A DNA stretch of 64,000 nt from Microbulbifer bruguierae (GTDB lineage: Bacteria; Pseudomonadota; Gammaproteobacteria; Pseudomonadales; Cellvibrionaceae), in the NCBI RefSeq assembly GCF_029869925.1, contig NZ_CP118605.1, positions 4,321,001 to 4,385,000 on the forward strand, in the 5' to 3' direction. Positions 1 to 7,909 of this stretch are shown here, one piece after another (within the stretch, counting starts at the first letter, position 1; each line of letters begins with the position of its first letter). The notes under the pieces were generated by a model, which worked only from the letters and a program-made list of their open reading frames with translations, was not told where the DNA came from and ran no database searches. Made by a program: the position numbers and the translations under genes.

Positions 1-193
1 GTCGGTGGGTACTGGGCTGTATCTGGAAAATTCCCAGACCGTGCCGGCGCCCCAGTTTCAGGTGGAAGCCGAGTTCGGATTCCTGTGCTGCGGTGCCAAG
101 CAGCAGGGCTTCCATCCCCGGTGACCAGGCGCGCAGTTGTTTCAAGGTGGGACGAACTACCAGTAGCCGCAGTTCGTCTAAACAAATACTCAT
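1..193 (-). CDS. Phage-type lysozyme-like protein, N-terminal part (cut by window edge)
   Basis: The first 64 codons of a minus-strand gene, starting ATG at 193 and running off the left edge. The visible protein has an RPTL, WSP and LLLGTAAQES series followed by a GLGIFQIQPSTH stretch. This arrangement, a glutamate in a helix-like AAQES followed by a GxGxxQxxPxTH segment, resembles lysozyme/transglycosylase-fold proteins that I associate mainly with tailed phages. There is no signal peptide, as expected for a phage structural or lysis-associated protein. Family assignment is from memory of the motif pattern and only the N-terminus is available, so function is tentative. Confidence 0.5.
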   Translation of the reverse strand, partial: MSICLDELRLLVVRPTLKQLRAWSPGMEALLLGTAAQESELGFHLKLGRRHGLGIFQIQPSTHR

Positions 194-403
194 AGCGTTT
201 TGCTAATCCTTTACTGCCGAGCTTGAAAGTGCCTTTCCTTGGCACCGTTCAATATCTGTACTCTCACCCTTGGTTTAGTTTGCCGATTGAGTAAACGCCA
301 GCGAATGGGTAGATTTACGCGCAATTAAGACCAATAACGACGGAATCAGCCTATTCTTTCGCCAAAATAGGCAGAATCTTCCAAATTTGACGGGGAACCT
401 CAC

Positions 404-1879
404 ATGTCCGGACCGTGGCTTGTAGCACTTACGTTTATTGCCTACCTGGCTTTGATTTTCGCGATCGGCGTTTATGCGTATTTACGCACCAAAAATGCCA
501 GCGATTATTTTCTTGGTGGTCGCTCGCTGCCGCCGGCGGTGGCGGCGTTGAGTGCTGGCGCTTCAGACATGAGCGGCTGGCTGCTATTGGGGTTGCCCGG
601 TGCGGCCTATGCAACAGGCTTGTCCTCTGCGTGGATCGCACTGGGTCTGTTCAGTGGCATTGTGCTGAGCTGGATCACGATGGCGCGTCGGTTGCGGATA
701 TACAGCTATGCCCTGGATGATGCCCTCACGGTACCGGCCTATTTACACCGTCGTTTCAATATGGGGCACCCATACCTGCGGACTATCTGCGCGATTTTTA
801 TTTTGTTGTTTTTTCTTTTCTATGTCGCTTCGGGCCTGATTGCCGGTGGCAAACTATTTGAGACAGTGTTTGGCTGGGACTATCAATGGGCCGTGGTCAT
901 CGGTGCGCTGGCGGTGATTTCCTACACCCTGTTCGGCGGGTTTCTGGCAGTGTCCTGGACCGATGTGTTTCAGGGATTGTTGATGAGCCTGGCACTGGTC
1001 ATCGTGCCGGTGATGGTGATGTCCGATGAAGGTGGCATGGGTAACGCCTGGGTGGCGATGAAGCAGCAGCATCCCGAGCTGATGCACTGGATGTCGGACA
1101 ATACCGGCAAAGCGTTGAGTGTTGCGGCAATTCTCAGCTCGCTTGCCTGGGGGCTCGGATATTTTGGCCAGCCGCATATTCTCGCGCGCTTCAAAGCCCT
1201 GCGACACCCTGACGATATGCCGGTAGCGGCGAGCGTGGCCGCTATCTGGTCGCTGGCGGGTTTTCTCGGCGCCCTCGCGGTGGGACTGTTCGGGCATCTC
1301 GAACTGAGCCAGGCCCTGCCCGATGGGGAGAGGGTGTTTATGGCACTGGTTGAGGCGCTGTTTCATCCGCTGGTTGCGGGCATCATGCTGGCGGCCATTC
1401 TCTCCGCCATCATGAGTACCGCGGACTCCCAGTTGCTGGTGTCTTCCGCGGCGCTGGCTGAGGATATTTACCACGTGTGGTTTGGCCGCAAGGTATCGTC
1501 AGAGCAACTGGTCGGGGTGGGGCGCTGGGCCGTGGTGGCGCTTTCTATGGTGGCAGTGGCGGTGGCGATGGATCCGGGATCCAAGGTACTGGATGTGGTG
1601 GCCTATGCGTGGGCCGGCCTTGGTGCTGCATTTGGTCCGGCGGTCCTGATTAGCCTGTACTGGTCGCGCATGACCGGTGCTGGAGCCATCGCCGGAGTGG
1701 TTGTGGGCGGGGTTACGGTTTTGCTATGGAAACAGTTGTCCGGTGGTGTCTTTGATATATACGAGCTGTTACCGGGCTTCGTGTTCTCCGCAGCTGCTAT
1801 TGTTTTAGTAAGTGCCGTGACGGATTGCCCCGAACAAGTATCAACGCGCCACCGTCAATTAGTGGGGCAGTCACAGTAG
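404..1879 (+). CDS. putP: Sodium/proline symporter, PutP type
   Basis: A 491-residue inner-membrane transporter of the sodium:solute symporter family, with about 13 hydrophobic segments along its whole length. It should import L-proline with Na+, for use as carbon/nitrogen source or osmoprotectant. Residues 51-66 carry the family signature AGASDMSGWLLLGLPG, with Asp55 and Ser57 at the positions known for Na+ binding in E. coli PutP. A second Na+-site motif, MSTADSQLLVSS, lies near residues 337-348. Length fits PutP (about 490-500). A GGGGA ribosome site precedes the ATG. There is no putA proline dehydrogenase beside it, so substrate specificity rests on similarity alone. Confidence 0.88.
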   Translation: MSGPWLVALTFIAYLALIFAIGVYAYLRTKNASDYFLGGRSLPPAVAALSAGASDMSGWLLLGLPGAAYATGLSSAWIALGLFSGIVLSWITMARRLRIYSYALDDALTVPAYLHRRFNMGHPYLRTICAIFILLFFLFYVASGLIAGGKLFETVFGWDYQWAVVIGALAVISYTLFGGFLAVSWTDVFQGLLMSLALVIVPVMVMSDEGGMGNAWVAMKQQHPELMHWMSDNTGKALSVAAILSSLAWGLGYFGQPHILARFKALRHPDDMPVAASVAAIWSLAGFLGALAVGLFGHLELSQALPDGERVFMALVEALFHPLVAGIMLAAILSAIMSTADSQLLVSSAALAEDIYHVWFGRKVSSEQLVGVGRWAVVALSMVAVAVAMDPGSKVLDVVAYAWAGLGAAFGPAVLISLYWSRMTGAGAIAGVVVGGVTVLLWKQLSGGVFDIYELLPGFVFSAAAIVLVSAVTDCPEQVSTRHRQLVGQSQ

Positions 1880-1943
1880 TCTGAGCACGGCGCGCCGCAT
1901 AGTTGCGCGATTGATCGGTGGTGCCGCGGTTGGAGTTATTGGA

Positions 1944-2456
1944 GTGATTGAAGTACACCTCGGTGATATCACTCGGTTGCATGTAGATGTAATCGTCAAT
2001 GCAGCCAACCAGAGGCTCCTTGGTGGCGGAGGCGTTGATGGCGCCATTCACCGAGCGGCAGGGCCGCAATTGCTGGAGGCTTGTCGGCAGATCGGCGGGT
2101 GTCCGGTGGGAGAGGTGCGCGTCACGCCGGGGTTCCGGCTGCCGGTCAAGCGCATCTATCACACCGTTGGCCCTGTGTGGCGTGGCGGGAGTCTCGGTGA
2201 GCCCGAGCTGCTCGCCAGTTGTTATCGCCACTGCTTCAATCTCGCCCGCCGTGAAAATATCCATTCCATTGCCTTTCCCGCCATCAGCTGCGGTGTTTAC
2301 GATTACCCCCCTGAGCTCGCGGTTGAAATTGCGGTAGAGCAGGTGCAAAGCCACCTCGACCGCGACGGTGGTCCGCGCCATGTCGTTTTCTGTTGCTTTG
2401 ATGAAGAGATGGCCGAGCTGTACCGGATGCAGCTGGACACTGTCGTTCGCAGGTAG
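1944..2456 (+). CDS. Macrodomain protein, probable O-acetyl-ADP-ribose deacetylase
   Basis: A single macrodomain of 170 residues, close to the YmdB/MacroD length. Such enzymes hydrolyse O-acetyl-ADP-ribose and remove mono-ADP-ribose from acidic residues. Seen directly: VIVNAAN near residues 16-22, the glycine-rich GGGGVDGAIHRAAG loop that binds the distal ribose and pyrophosphate, and a late SCGVYDYP loop, all in the order expected of the MacroD-type subgroup. I chose GTG 1944 because a GGAG lies eight bases upstream and the domain begins right there. A TTG at 1911 would add eleven residues without a ribosome site. It follows putP by 64 bases and may be cotranscribed with it. Confidence 0.8.
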   Translation: MIEVHLGDITRLHVDVIVNAANQRLLGGGGVDGAIHRAAGPQLLEACRQIGGCPVGEVRVTPGFRLPVKRIYHTVGPVWRGGSLGEPELLASCYRHCFNLARRENIHSIAFPAISCGVYDYPPELAVEIAVEQVQSHLDRDGGPRHVVFCCFDEEMAELYRMQLDTVVRR

Positions 2457-2623
2457 CCGTTGTATATACGGTAGCCACTGCATAAATTGTTGCGCCCCGC
2501 GCCCTTTATGGCAGGATGTATTACCTGCCAGCTGCGATTGTTGCTCGATATGGAATCCGCAGCTGGCCTCGCCGCCGCAATTGCACAACCAACAATAATT
2601 ACCTTTGCCGGAGATATTCAGAC

Positions 2624-3088
2624 ATGCGCTCAGCAGAACAGTGGTTCAGTGAATACGGTGAGAGCCATCGGAATGCCACCAACAAGGCGATCCACTGGAT
2701 CGCAGTCCCCCTGATTTATGCGACGGTGGTGGGGCTGTTCTGGTCACTTCCACAGCCCCATTGGATGGCCGGGTTCAGTTGGCTCAATTGGGCCGTCGTG
2801 GCACTGGTGCCTACCTTGCTGTTTTATCTGGTGATGTCGCTGCCACTGGCGCTTGGGATGCTGGGACTGTCAGCGCTTTGCCTGTGGATATGCAGCGCGC
2901 TGCAGGCTGCGGGGCAGAGCGTGTTGTGGTGGTCTGTGGGGGTGTTTGTGGTGATGTGGATCTTCCAGTTCCTGGGGCATCACATCGAGGGGAAGAAGCC
3001 GTCGTTCTTTAAAGACGTGCAATTTCTACTGATCGGTCCCGCCTGGGTGATCGCATTTCTCTACCGCAAACTCGGCATCAAATACTGA
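2624..3088 (+). CDS. Mpo1-like (DUF962) membrane protein
   Basis: A 154-residue integral membrane protein with about four hydrophobic segments. The N-terminal WFSEYGESHRNATNKAIHW and the late FLGHHIEGKKP plus FKDVQFLLIGP motifs are the signature of the DUF962/YGL010w family. The yeast member Mpo1 is an Fe2+ dioxygenase that alpha-oxidises 2-hydroxy fatty acids, using conserved histidines like those visible here. Whether the bacterial protein does the same is inference. Start ATG 2624 is set by a GGAGA nine bases upstream, and longer in-frame forms add a non-membrane, non-conserved leader. A strong terminator follows within 100 bases. Confidence 0.8.
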   Translation: MRSAEQWFSEYGESHRNATNKAIHWIAVPLIYATVVGLFWSLPQPHWMAGFSWLNWAVVALVPTLLFYLVMSLPLALGMLGLSALCLWICSALQAAGQSVLWWSVGVFVVMWIFQFLGHHIEGKKPSFFKDVQFLLIGPAWVIAFLYRKLGIKY

Positions 3089-3150
3089 GTTAATACTTGC
3101 CGGGTTGCTGGTTTTTCCCTTTCGGCGAACTAAATCAGCGCGAGTAACAA

Positions 3151-3180
3151 GAGACCGGGCAATTCGCCCGGTCTCTTTTG
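3151..3180 (+). terminator. Rho-independent terminator after the Mpo1-like gene
   Basis: A perfect ten-base stem (GAGACCGGGC / GCCCGGTCTC) with a five-base loop, followed by TTTTG. On the opposite strand the stem is followed by a weaker T-containing run, so it may also help stop transcription of the convergent pectate lyase gene. Confidence 0.88.
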
Positions 3181-3190
3181 TTGGCGGGTG

Positions 3191-4366
3191 TTAATACTGG
3201 GTGACATCCGACGTGGAAACGTCACAGTTGGACGTGTTCCAGTAGGCGCCGTATTTGGTTGACGAGCTACCGCTCTGAACGCCCTGGTACTCTTCGCACA
3301 CCGGCGGGTTGCCGGAACTGTAGTTCAGAATGCGCAAATCCCTGATGGTAGCGCGATCGCCGAAGTTGCGGTTAACGCCGGCGATGGAGCCAATACTGGC
3401 GTTGATGTTTACATCGTAAATCAGCGCGTTGCGGGGGCCACCATTGTTGCTGCAGTTGCCGCAGGAACGCCACAATTTTCCGTGGGTACCGGTTGCGGTA
3501 AAACCACCGGAAATGATGGTGGTACTGTTCTTGGAGTTGTGCTGGAAGATTTTATCCGGCTTTCCGCCGTAGCCGCCGGTACTGTTGTAAGCACTGCCGC
3601 CCACAATCGTCATGGTGCCGCCTTCGGATTTATTGGTAGCGGCGTCTTCACAGATGTCGTTCCAGACAACGTCCGCCATGGTGCAGTTGCCGCCGGTGCA
3701 GTGGATGCCATCGGAGCCGCCGTTGGCGGCGAGTTTTACGTTGCGAATAGAGGCATTGTTCAGGGTGATTACGGGGGGTTGGCTTTCACTGTCACCGACG
3801 CAACTGAGGCCAATGGTTTTGCCACCACAGTCCACAAATCTGCCGCTGATGGATGCACCCGCATAGCATTCACTGGAGCTTCCGACCTGCTGGAAGGCCC
3901 ACAGCTGGCCTGCTCCACCCCAGTAGGTATACAGGCGAGCGTCGGCGCCGGCATACATGCTCATTCCCCACACATCGATGGCCTTGTTGCTCAGCTTCGA
4001 CGTGATCGAGTAATAGCCGCTGCCCTGATCGTCGATCCACCAGCGCTGGTTGTCGCCACCGGTGTAGGTCCACTGGCGGACTTCCGCACCGTCGTTGGTG
4101 TTCCATTCCCACACATCCAGGGACTTGCCGCTGTGTACCGGGCGGATGGAGTAACTGCCGTCGCTCAACTGGGTCACATCAAATTGCTGGTTGTTGTAAC
4201 CGAGGGTGAACCAGGTCATGACGTTGGCGCCATCGGATGTGTCGAAACTGTTCACATCCAGCGCGTTGCCGTTCAGTTTGGAGACGATGACATATCTGCC
4301 AGATGAAATGGCGGCTGCGTTGGCGCAGAACGCCAGCAGGGCCAGAGTTATGAGGATTTTTCTCAT
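3191..4366 (-). CDS. Secreted pectate lyase (PL3-like) with N-terminal ricin-type lectin domain
   Basis: A 391-residue secreted protein. Residues 1-19 form a signal peptide (MRKILITLALLAFCANAAA). Residues about 21-160 form a ricin-type beta-trefoil with three repeats, each ending in a QxW-like motif (QQF, QRW, QLW), a carbohydrate-binding module. Residues about 165-391 match polysaccharide lyase family 3: DGIHCTGGNC, CEDAATNK and PDKIFQHN on a cysteine-rich parallel beta-helix. PL3 enzymes cleave polygalacturonate by Ca2+-dependent beta-elimination. ATG 4366 is preferred over the adjacent GTG because a GGAA sits eight bases upstream. No other polysaccharide-degradation genes adjoin it, so it looks like a stand-alone CAZyme, possibly acquired. 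Confidence 0.83.
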   Translation of the reverse strand: MRKILITLALLAFCANAAAISSGRYVIVSKLNGNALDVNSFDTSDGANVMTWFTLGYNNQQFDVTQLSDGSYSIRPVHSGKSLDVWEWNTNDGAEVRQWTYTGGDNQRWWIDDQGSGYYSITSKLSNKAIDVWGMSMYAGADARLYTYWGGAGQLWAFQQVGSSSECYAGASISGRFVDCGGKTIGLSCVGDSESQPPVITLNNASIRNVKLAANGGSDGIHCTGGNCTMADVVWNDICEDAATNKSEGGTMTIVGGSAYNSTGGYGGKPDKIFQHNSKNSTTIISGGFTATGTHGKLWRSCGNCSNNGGPRNALIYDVNINASIGSIAGVNRNFGDRATIRDLRILNYSSGNPPVCEEYQGVQSGSSSTKYGAYWNTSNCDVSTSDVTQY

Positions 4367-4689
4367 CACTAGATTCCATGTTGTATTTCTTTATTTTTGG
4401 ATTTGAACTCTTGCGAAGATGCGAGCCAAAGCCGTCGTGAAGCCGCGGGACTTCAAACGTCAACCTGGACCAAAAAAATCGTTGGCAAAAAGAGAGGCTA
4501 CAGCGCGTTTCAGGCAGCGTGGGCCGGGGAACAGAAAGCCCCGGCGGCGGGAGTTTATCTAATATTGTATTTAAGTACTACAATTTGGCGTTAACTGGTA
4601 CGAACGCCTCACTTACCGGTGGGCTACTGGCATGAACAGGATCTTCCAGGTTAATCGTATTTTGTCGCTGCCTTTTGCTCGCGAACCTT
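4367..4689. other. Gene-free gap between pectate lyase and RND pump
   Basis: No supported gene. It holds a seven-base GCCGGGG/CCCCGGC hairpin at 4523-4545 without a T-run on either strand, and AT-rich sequence at 4380-4420 that probably contains the pectate lyase promoter (minus strand), though I cannot place -35 and -10 boxes with confidence. Confidence 0.5.
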
Positions 4690-7600
4690 CTAGACATGTG
4701 GGTGATTGTCGTCGCTTTCCATATATCCATCGTTTGCATCGCTTCCAGGCTCATCATGGCGAGCGCCGGTTTCCCCTCTATGCACCTTCTCGCGCAGTCC
4801 CTGAACGAGCTTGAAAAAGATGGGTACCAGCAGCGTACCCGCGACACACGCCATAATGGTGCCACCCATGATGGCCGTTCCGAGCGATATCCGGCTGGCA
4901 GCACCAGCGCCTGAGGCGATCACGAGGGGAATGGAACCCACCACGAACGAGAGGGTTGTCATGATCACCGGGCGGAAGCGCAGTTTTGCAGCGGTCACCG
5001 TCGAATCGTGCAGGGATAGCCTTTCCACTTCGCGCTGGGTTTTTCCAAACTCGACAATAAGGATCGCGGTTTTAGCTGCCAGGGCTACCAGTAGTACCAG
5101 ACCAATCTGACCATACAAACTAAGGGGTTCCCTGGCGATTAGTAACGCAGCAATGGCGCCGACGATGGCGATCGGCACCGAAAGGATAATCGCGAACGGG
5201 GTCAGGAAGGACTCGTACAGTGCGGCGAGGAACAGGAAGGTAAAGATCAGTGACAGCACCAGGGCAATAGTGGACGCATTACCGGCTTTGCGTTCCTCGT
5301 AACTGGAATCGGACCAGTCGTACTTGAAACCATCGGGAAGTGTCTCGATCGCCACACGTTCCAGTGCGTCCATGGCGTCACCGGAACTATATCCCCCGGC
5401 GATATTCGGGCCGCCGCTGATTTTGGCTGAGTCGTAGGTGTTGTAGCGCTTGAGGGTGACGGCACCGAGGATGGGTTCAGTGCTCAAAATTGCAGGCAGC
5501 GGTATGGGTTCGCCCTTGTTGTTGGTGATATAGATTTTCTCCAGATCGGTTTCCTGCTGGCGGAATCTGGATTCGGCCTGCACCATGACCTTGAAGGTTT
5601 TGTTGTACAGGTTGAAGTCATTGACGTAGATGGCACCGAGCTGGGTTTGCAGCGTCAGGAAAATATCGCTGATTTTTACCCCCAGCGTTTTCGCTTTCAC
5701 ACGGTCAATGTCCAGGCGGATTTGCGGTGAGCCTGCCTTGAATATCGAGAAGGCGCGCGCGATTTCAGGCTGCTCTGTGGCGGCTGCGGAGAAATCCTGC
5801 ACCACTTTGAAGAGCTCCTGCGCACCGACCCCTTGGGTGTCTTCGAGCATGAACGAAAAGCCGGCCATGGCACCCAGGCCGGGAATCGCGGGTGCACCGA
5901 ATACGAGAATCTGCGCCTCCGGCAGCTGGGCGAATTGTGCCTGGTATTTTTGTTGCAAAGCCTGCTGTGACACCTCTGGTGCTTTGCGCTCGTCCCAGGG
6001 TTTGAGTTTGGCAATCACCATCCCGGCGTTGGATTGCAGCATGACGTTGAGCAGGCTGAATCCATTCACCGACAGTACTTTGTCGACGGCGGGATCCTTC
6101 ATGAGCACTTCGTTGATCTGGTCGATGACTGCGGCCGTACGCTCCAGCGCCGCGGCCTCGGGCAACTGTACGTCGATCATGAAGTAACCCTTGTCTTCAT
6201 CCGGGATAAAGCTTTTGGGTACGGACTGGAAAAGCAGGAACAGGCTGACGAACAGACCGGCAATAATCGCCAGGCTTATGATCAGGTGCCGGGCGAGCCA
6301 GTCCACGATTTTGAGGTAGCCGCTGGAAACCTTTTCAAACCCCCAGTTGAAGCCGCGGATCACCGGATTTGGTTTACTGTGACCTTCCTTCAATACCGTC
6401 GAGCACAGCGCCGGGCTCAGGGTCAGTGCGTTGATCATGGAGATCAGTACCGACACCGTAATGGTGGTGCCGAACTGACCGAACATTCGCCCGGTCATAC
6501 CGGGCAGCAACATGGTTGGACCGAATACGGCCACCAGCACCATGGAGGTCGCGACAATCGGCCCGGATACCTCCTTCATGGCTTTGGCGGTGGCAGCGCG
6601 CTTGTCCAGGCCCTCTTCGTGCATGATCCGCTCTACGTCCTCGACCACGATGATGGCATCGTCCACCACCACGCCGATGGCGAGAATCAGGCCGAACAGG
6701 GTGACCGTATTGATGGTCATGCCCATGGCATACAGAACGGCAAGTGTACCGACAATAGACACTGGTACCGCCAGGGTCGGTACCAGTGCGGCGCGCACGT
6801 TACCGAGGAACAGGTAGGTCACAATGATGACCAGAATGACCGTCGCGATCAGGGTGAAAATGGTTTCTTCCAGGGAAACAGCGATGAACTCGGTGGTATC
6901 GTGGCCGATGACTGCTTCAACGCCTTCGGGAAAATATTGTGATAATTCCTCTACCTTGGCTTTGACATTCTCGGCAACTTCCAGCGCGTTGGCGTCAGAC
7001 AGTTTGTAAATGGCCAGCAGCACACCGGGACCGTTGTTGTATTCGCCGTACCCCTTGTAAATCTGGGCGCCGAGTTCTACCCGCGCGATATCCTTGACGC
7101 GAATTACCCCGCCTTTGTCATCGGCGCGCAGCACGATATCGCCGAACTCTTCCTCTGAAGTCAGTCGGCCTTTGGTGGTGAGCACATATTGGAATTGGGT
7201 GGATTCGGGGGATGGTGGTGAACCCAGTTGGCCTACAGCTGCCTGGATATTCTGCTCCTGAATCGCCCCCAGCACTTCCGGTACGGAAATCTCCAGATTT
7301 GCCATCTTGACCGGGTCGAGCCAGATCCGCATGCCGTAATCCAGGGGGCCGATGATTTTTGCCTCGCCCACGCCGGGTACGCGCGCAAGTTCATTGAGCA
7401 GATTCAGCGAGGCAAAGTTCGACAGGAACACGCCGTCAAACCGGTTATCCGGAGAAAACAGGTTGACCACCATCAGCATGTCGGAGGAACGTTTACGCAC
7501 CTTGATACCGCGCTTCAGCACCTCCGGTGGTAGCGACGGTTCAGCCAGGGCCACCCGGTTCTGGACATCGACCTGCGCCATGTCGTCATCAGTATTCATG

Positions 7601-7893
7601 TCGAACGTCATGAATAGCGTGTAGGTGCCATCACTGCCGGAGTTGGAGGTCATGTAAACCATGCCCTCGGCACCGTTCACCTGCTCTTCAATGGGTATTG
7701 CAACCGCGTTTTTGACCGTTTCGGCATCGGCGCCCGGGTAGACGGCGACCACGGAAATTTTCGGTGCCGCGATATCCGGGTACTGGTCTACCGGCATGAC
7801 GATCGCCGCGAGTATACCCATGAAGGTGATCAATATGGCGATCACAAAGGCGAAGCGCGGGCGACGGATAAACAGGTGGGTATTTTCGCTCAC
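4690..7893 (-). CDS. RND-family multidrug efflux transporter (AcrB/MexB type, HAE1)
   Basis: A 1067-residue inner-membrane proton/drug antiporter, the pump subunit of a tripartite efflux system. It opens with the HAE1 hallmark FIRRPRFAFVIAILI and PVDQYPDIAAP. Twelve transmembrane segments in two sets flank two large periplasmic porter loops. The TM4 motif GVVVDDAIIVVED near residues 400-415 holds the two adjacent aspartates of the proton relay. FIPDEDKGYF and the second-half SVPIAIVGA segments are also present. GTG 7893 begins 16 bases after the stop of the adaptor gene, so the two genes form an operon with the adaptor first. No outer-membrane channel or regulator is adjacent, so a TolC encoded elsewhere must complete it. 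Substrates cannot be predicted. Confidence 0.92.
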   Translation of the reverse strand: MSENTHLFIRRPRFAFVIAILITFMGILAAIVMPVDQYPDIAAPKISVVAVYPGADAETVKNAVAIPIEEQVNGAEGMVYMTSNSGSDGTYTLFMTFDMNTDDDMAQVDVQNRVALAEPSLPPEVLKRGIKVRKRSSDMLMVVNLFSPDNRFDGVFLSNFASLNLLNELARVPGVGEAKIIGPLDYGMRIWLDPVKMANLEISVPEVLGAIQEQNIQAAVGQLGSPPSPESTQFQYVLTTKGRLTSEEEFGDIVLRADDKGGVIRVKDIARVELGAQIYKGYGEYNNGPGVLLAIYKLSDANALEVAENVKAKVEELSQYFPEGVEAVIGHDTTEFIAVSLEETIFTLIATVILVIIVTYLFLGNVRAALVPTLAVPVSIVGTLAVLYAMGMTINTVTLFGLILAIGVVVDDAIIVVEDVERIMHEEGLDKRAATAKAMKEVSGPIVATSMVLVAVFGPTMLLPGMTGRMFGQFGTTITVSVLISMINALTLSPALCSTVLKEGHSKPNPVIRGFNWGFEKVSSGYLKIVDWLARHLIISLAIIAGLFVSLFLLFQSVPKSFIPDEDKGYFMIDVQLPEAAALERTAAVIDQINEVLMKDPAVDKVLSVNGFSLLNVMLQSNAGMVIAKLKPWDERKAPEVSQQALQQKYQAQFAQLPEAQILVFGAPAIPGLGAMAGFSFMLEDTQGVGAQELFKVVQDFSAAATEQPEIARAFSIFKAGSPQIRLDIDRVKAKTLGVKISDIFLTLQTQLGAIYVNDFNLYNKTFKVMVQAESRFRQQETDLEKIYITNNKGEPIPLPAILSTEPILGAVTLKRYNTYDSAKISGGPNIAGGYSSGDAMDALERVAIETLPDGFKYDWSDSSYEERKAGNASTIALVLSLIFTFLFLAALYESFLTPFAIILSVPIAIVGAIAALLIAREPLSLYGQIGLVLLVALAAKTAILIVEFGKTQREVERLSLHDSTVTAAKLRFRPVIMTTLSFVVGSIPLVIASGAGAASRISLGTAIMGGTIMACVAGTLLVPIFFKLVQGLREKVHRGETGARHDEPGSDANDGYMESDDNHPHV

Positions 7894-7909
7894 AGATCAC
7901 TTTCCCGCG

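Noticed and set aside
854..1474. Long open frame antisense to putP
   Set aside because: It lies wholly opposite a well-supported gene, has no domain resemblance or ribosome site, and is rich in His/Gln/Arg as expected from the complement of hydrophobic codons.
4523..4545. GCCGGGG/CCCCGGC hairpin as a terminator
   Set aside because: No T-run follows on either strand.
6034..6942. 302-codon open frame opposite the RND pump gene
   Set aside because: Low-complexity Gly/His/Asp composition and full overlap with the pump; a shadow of codon usage.
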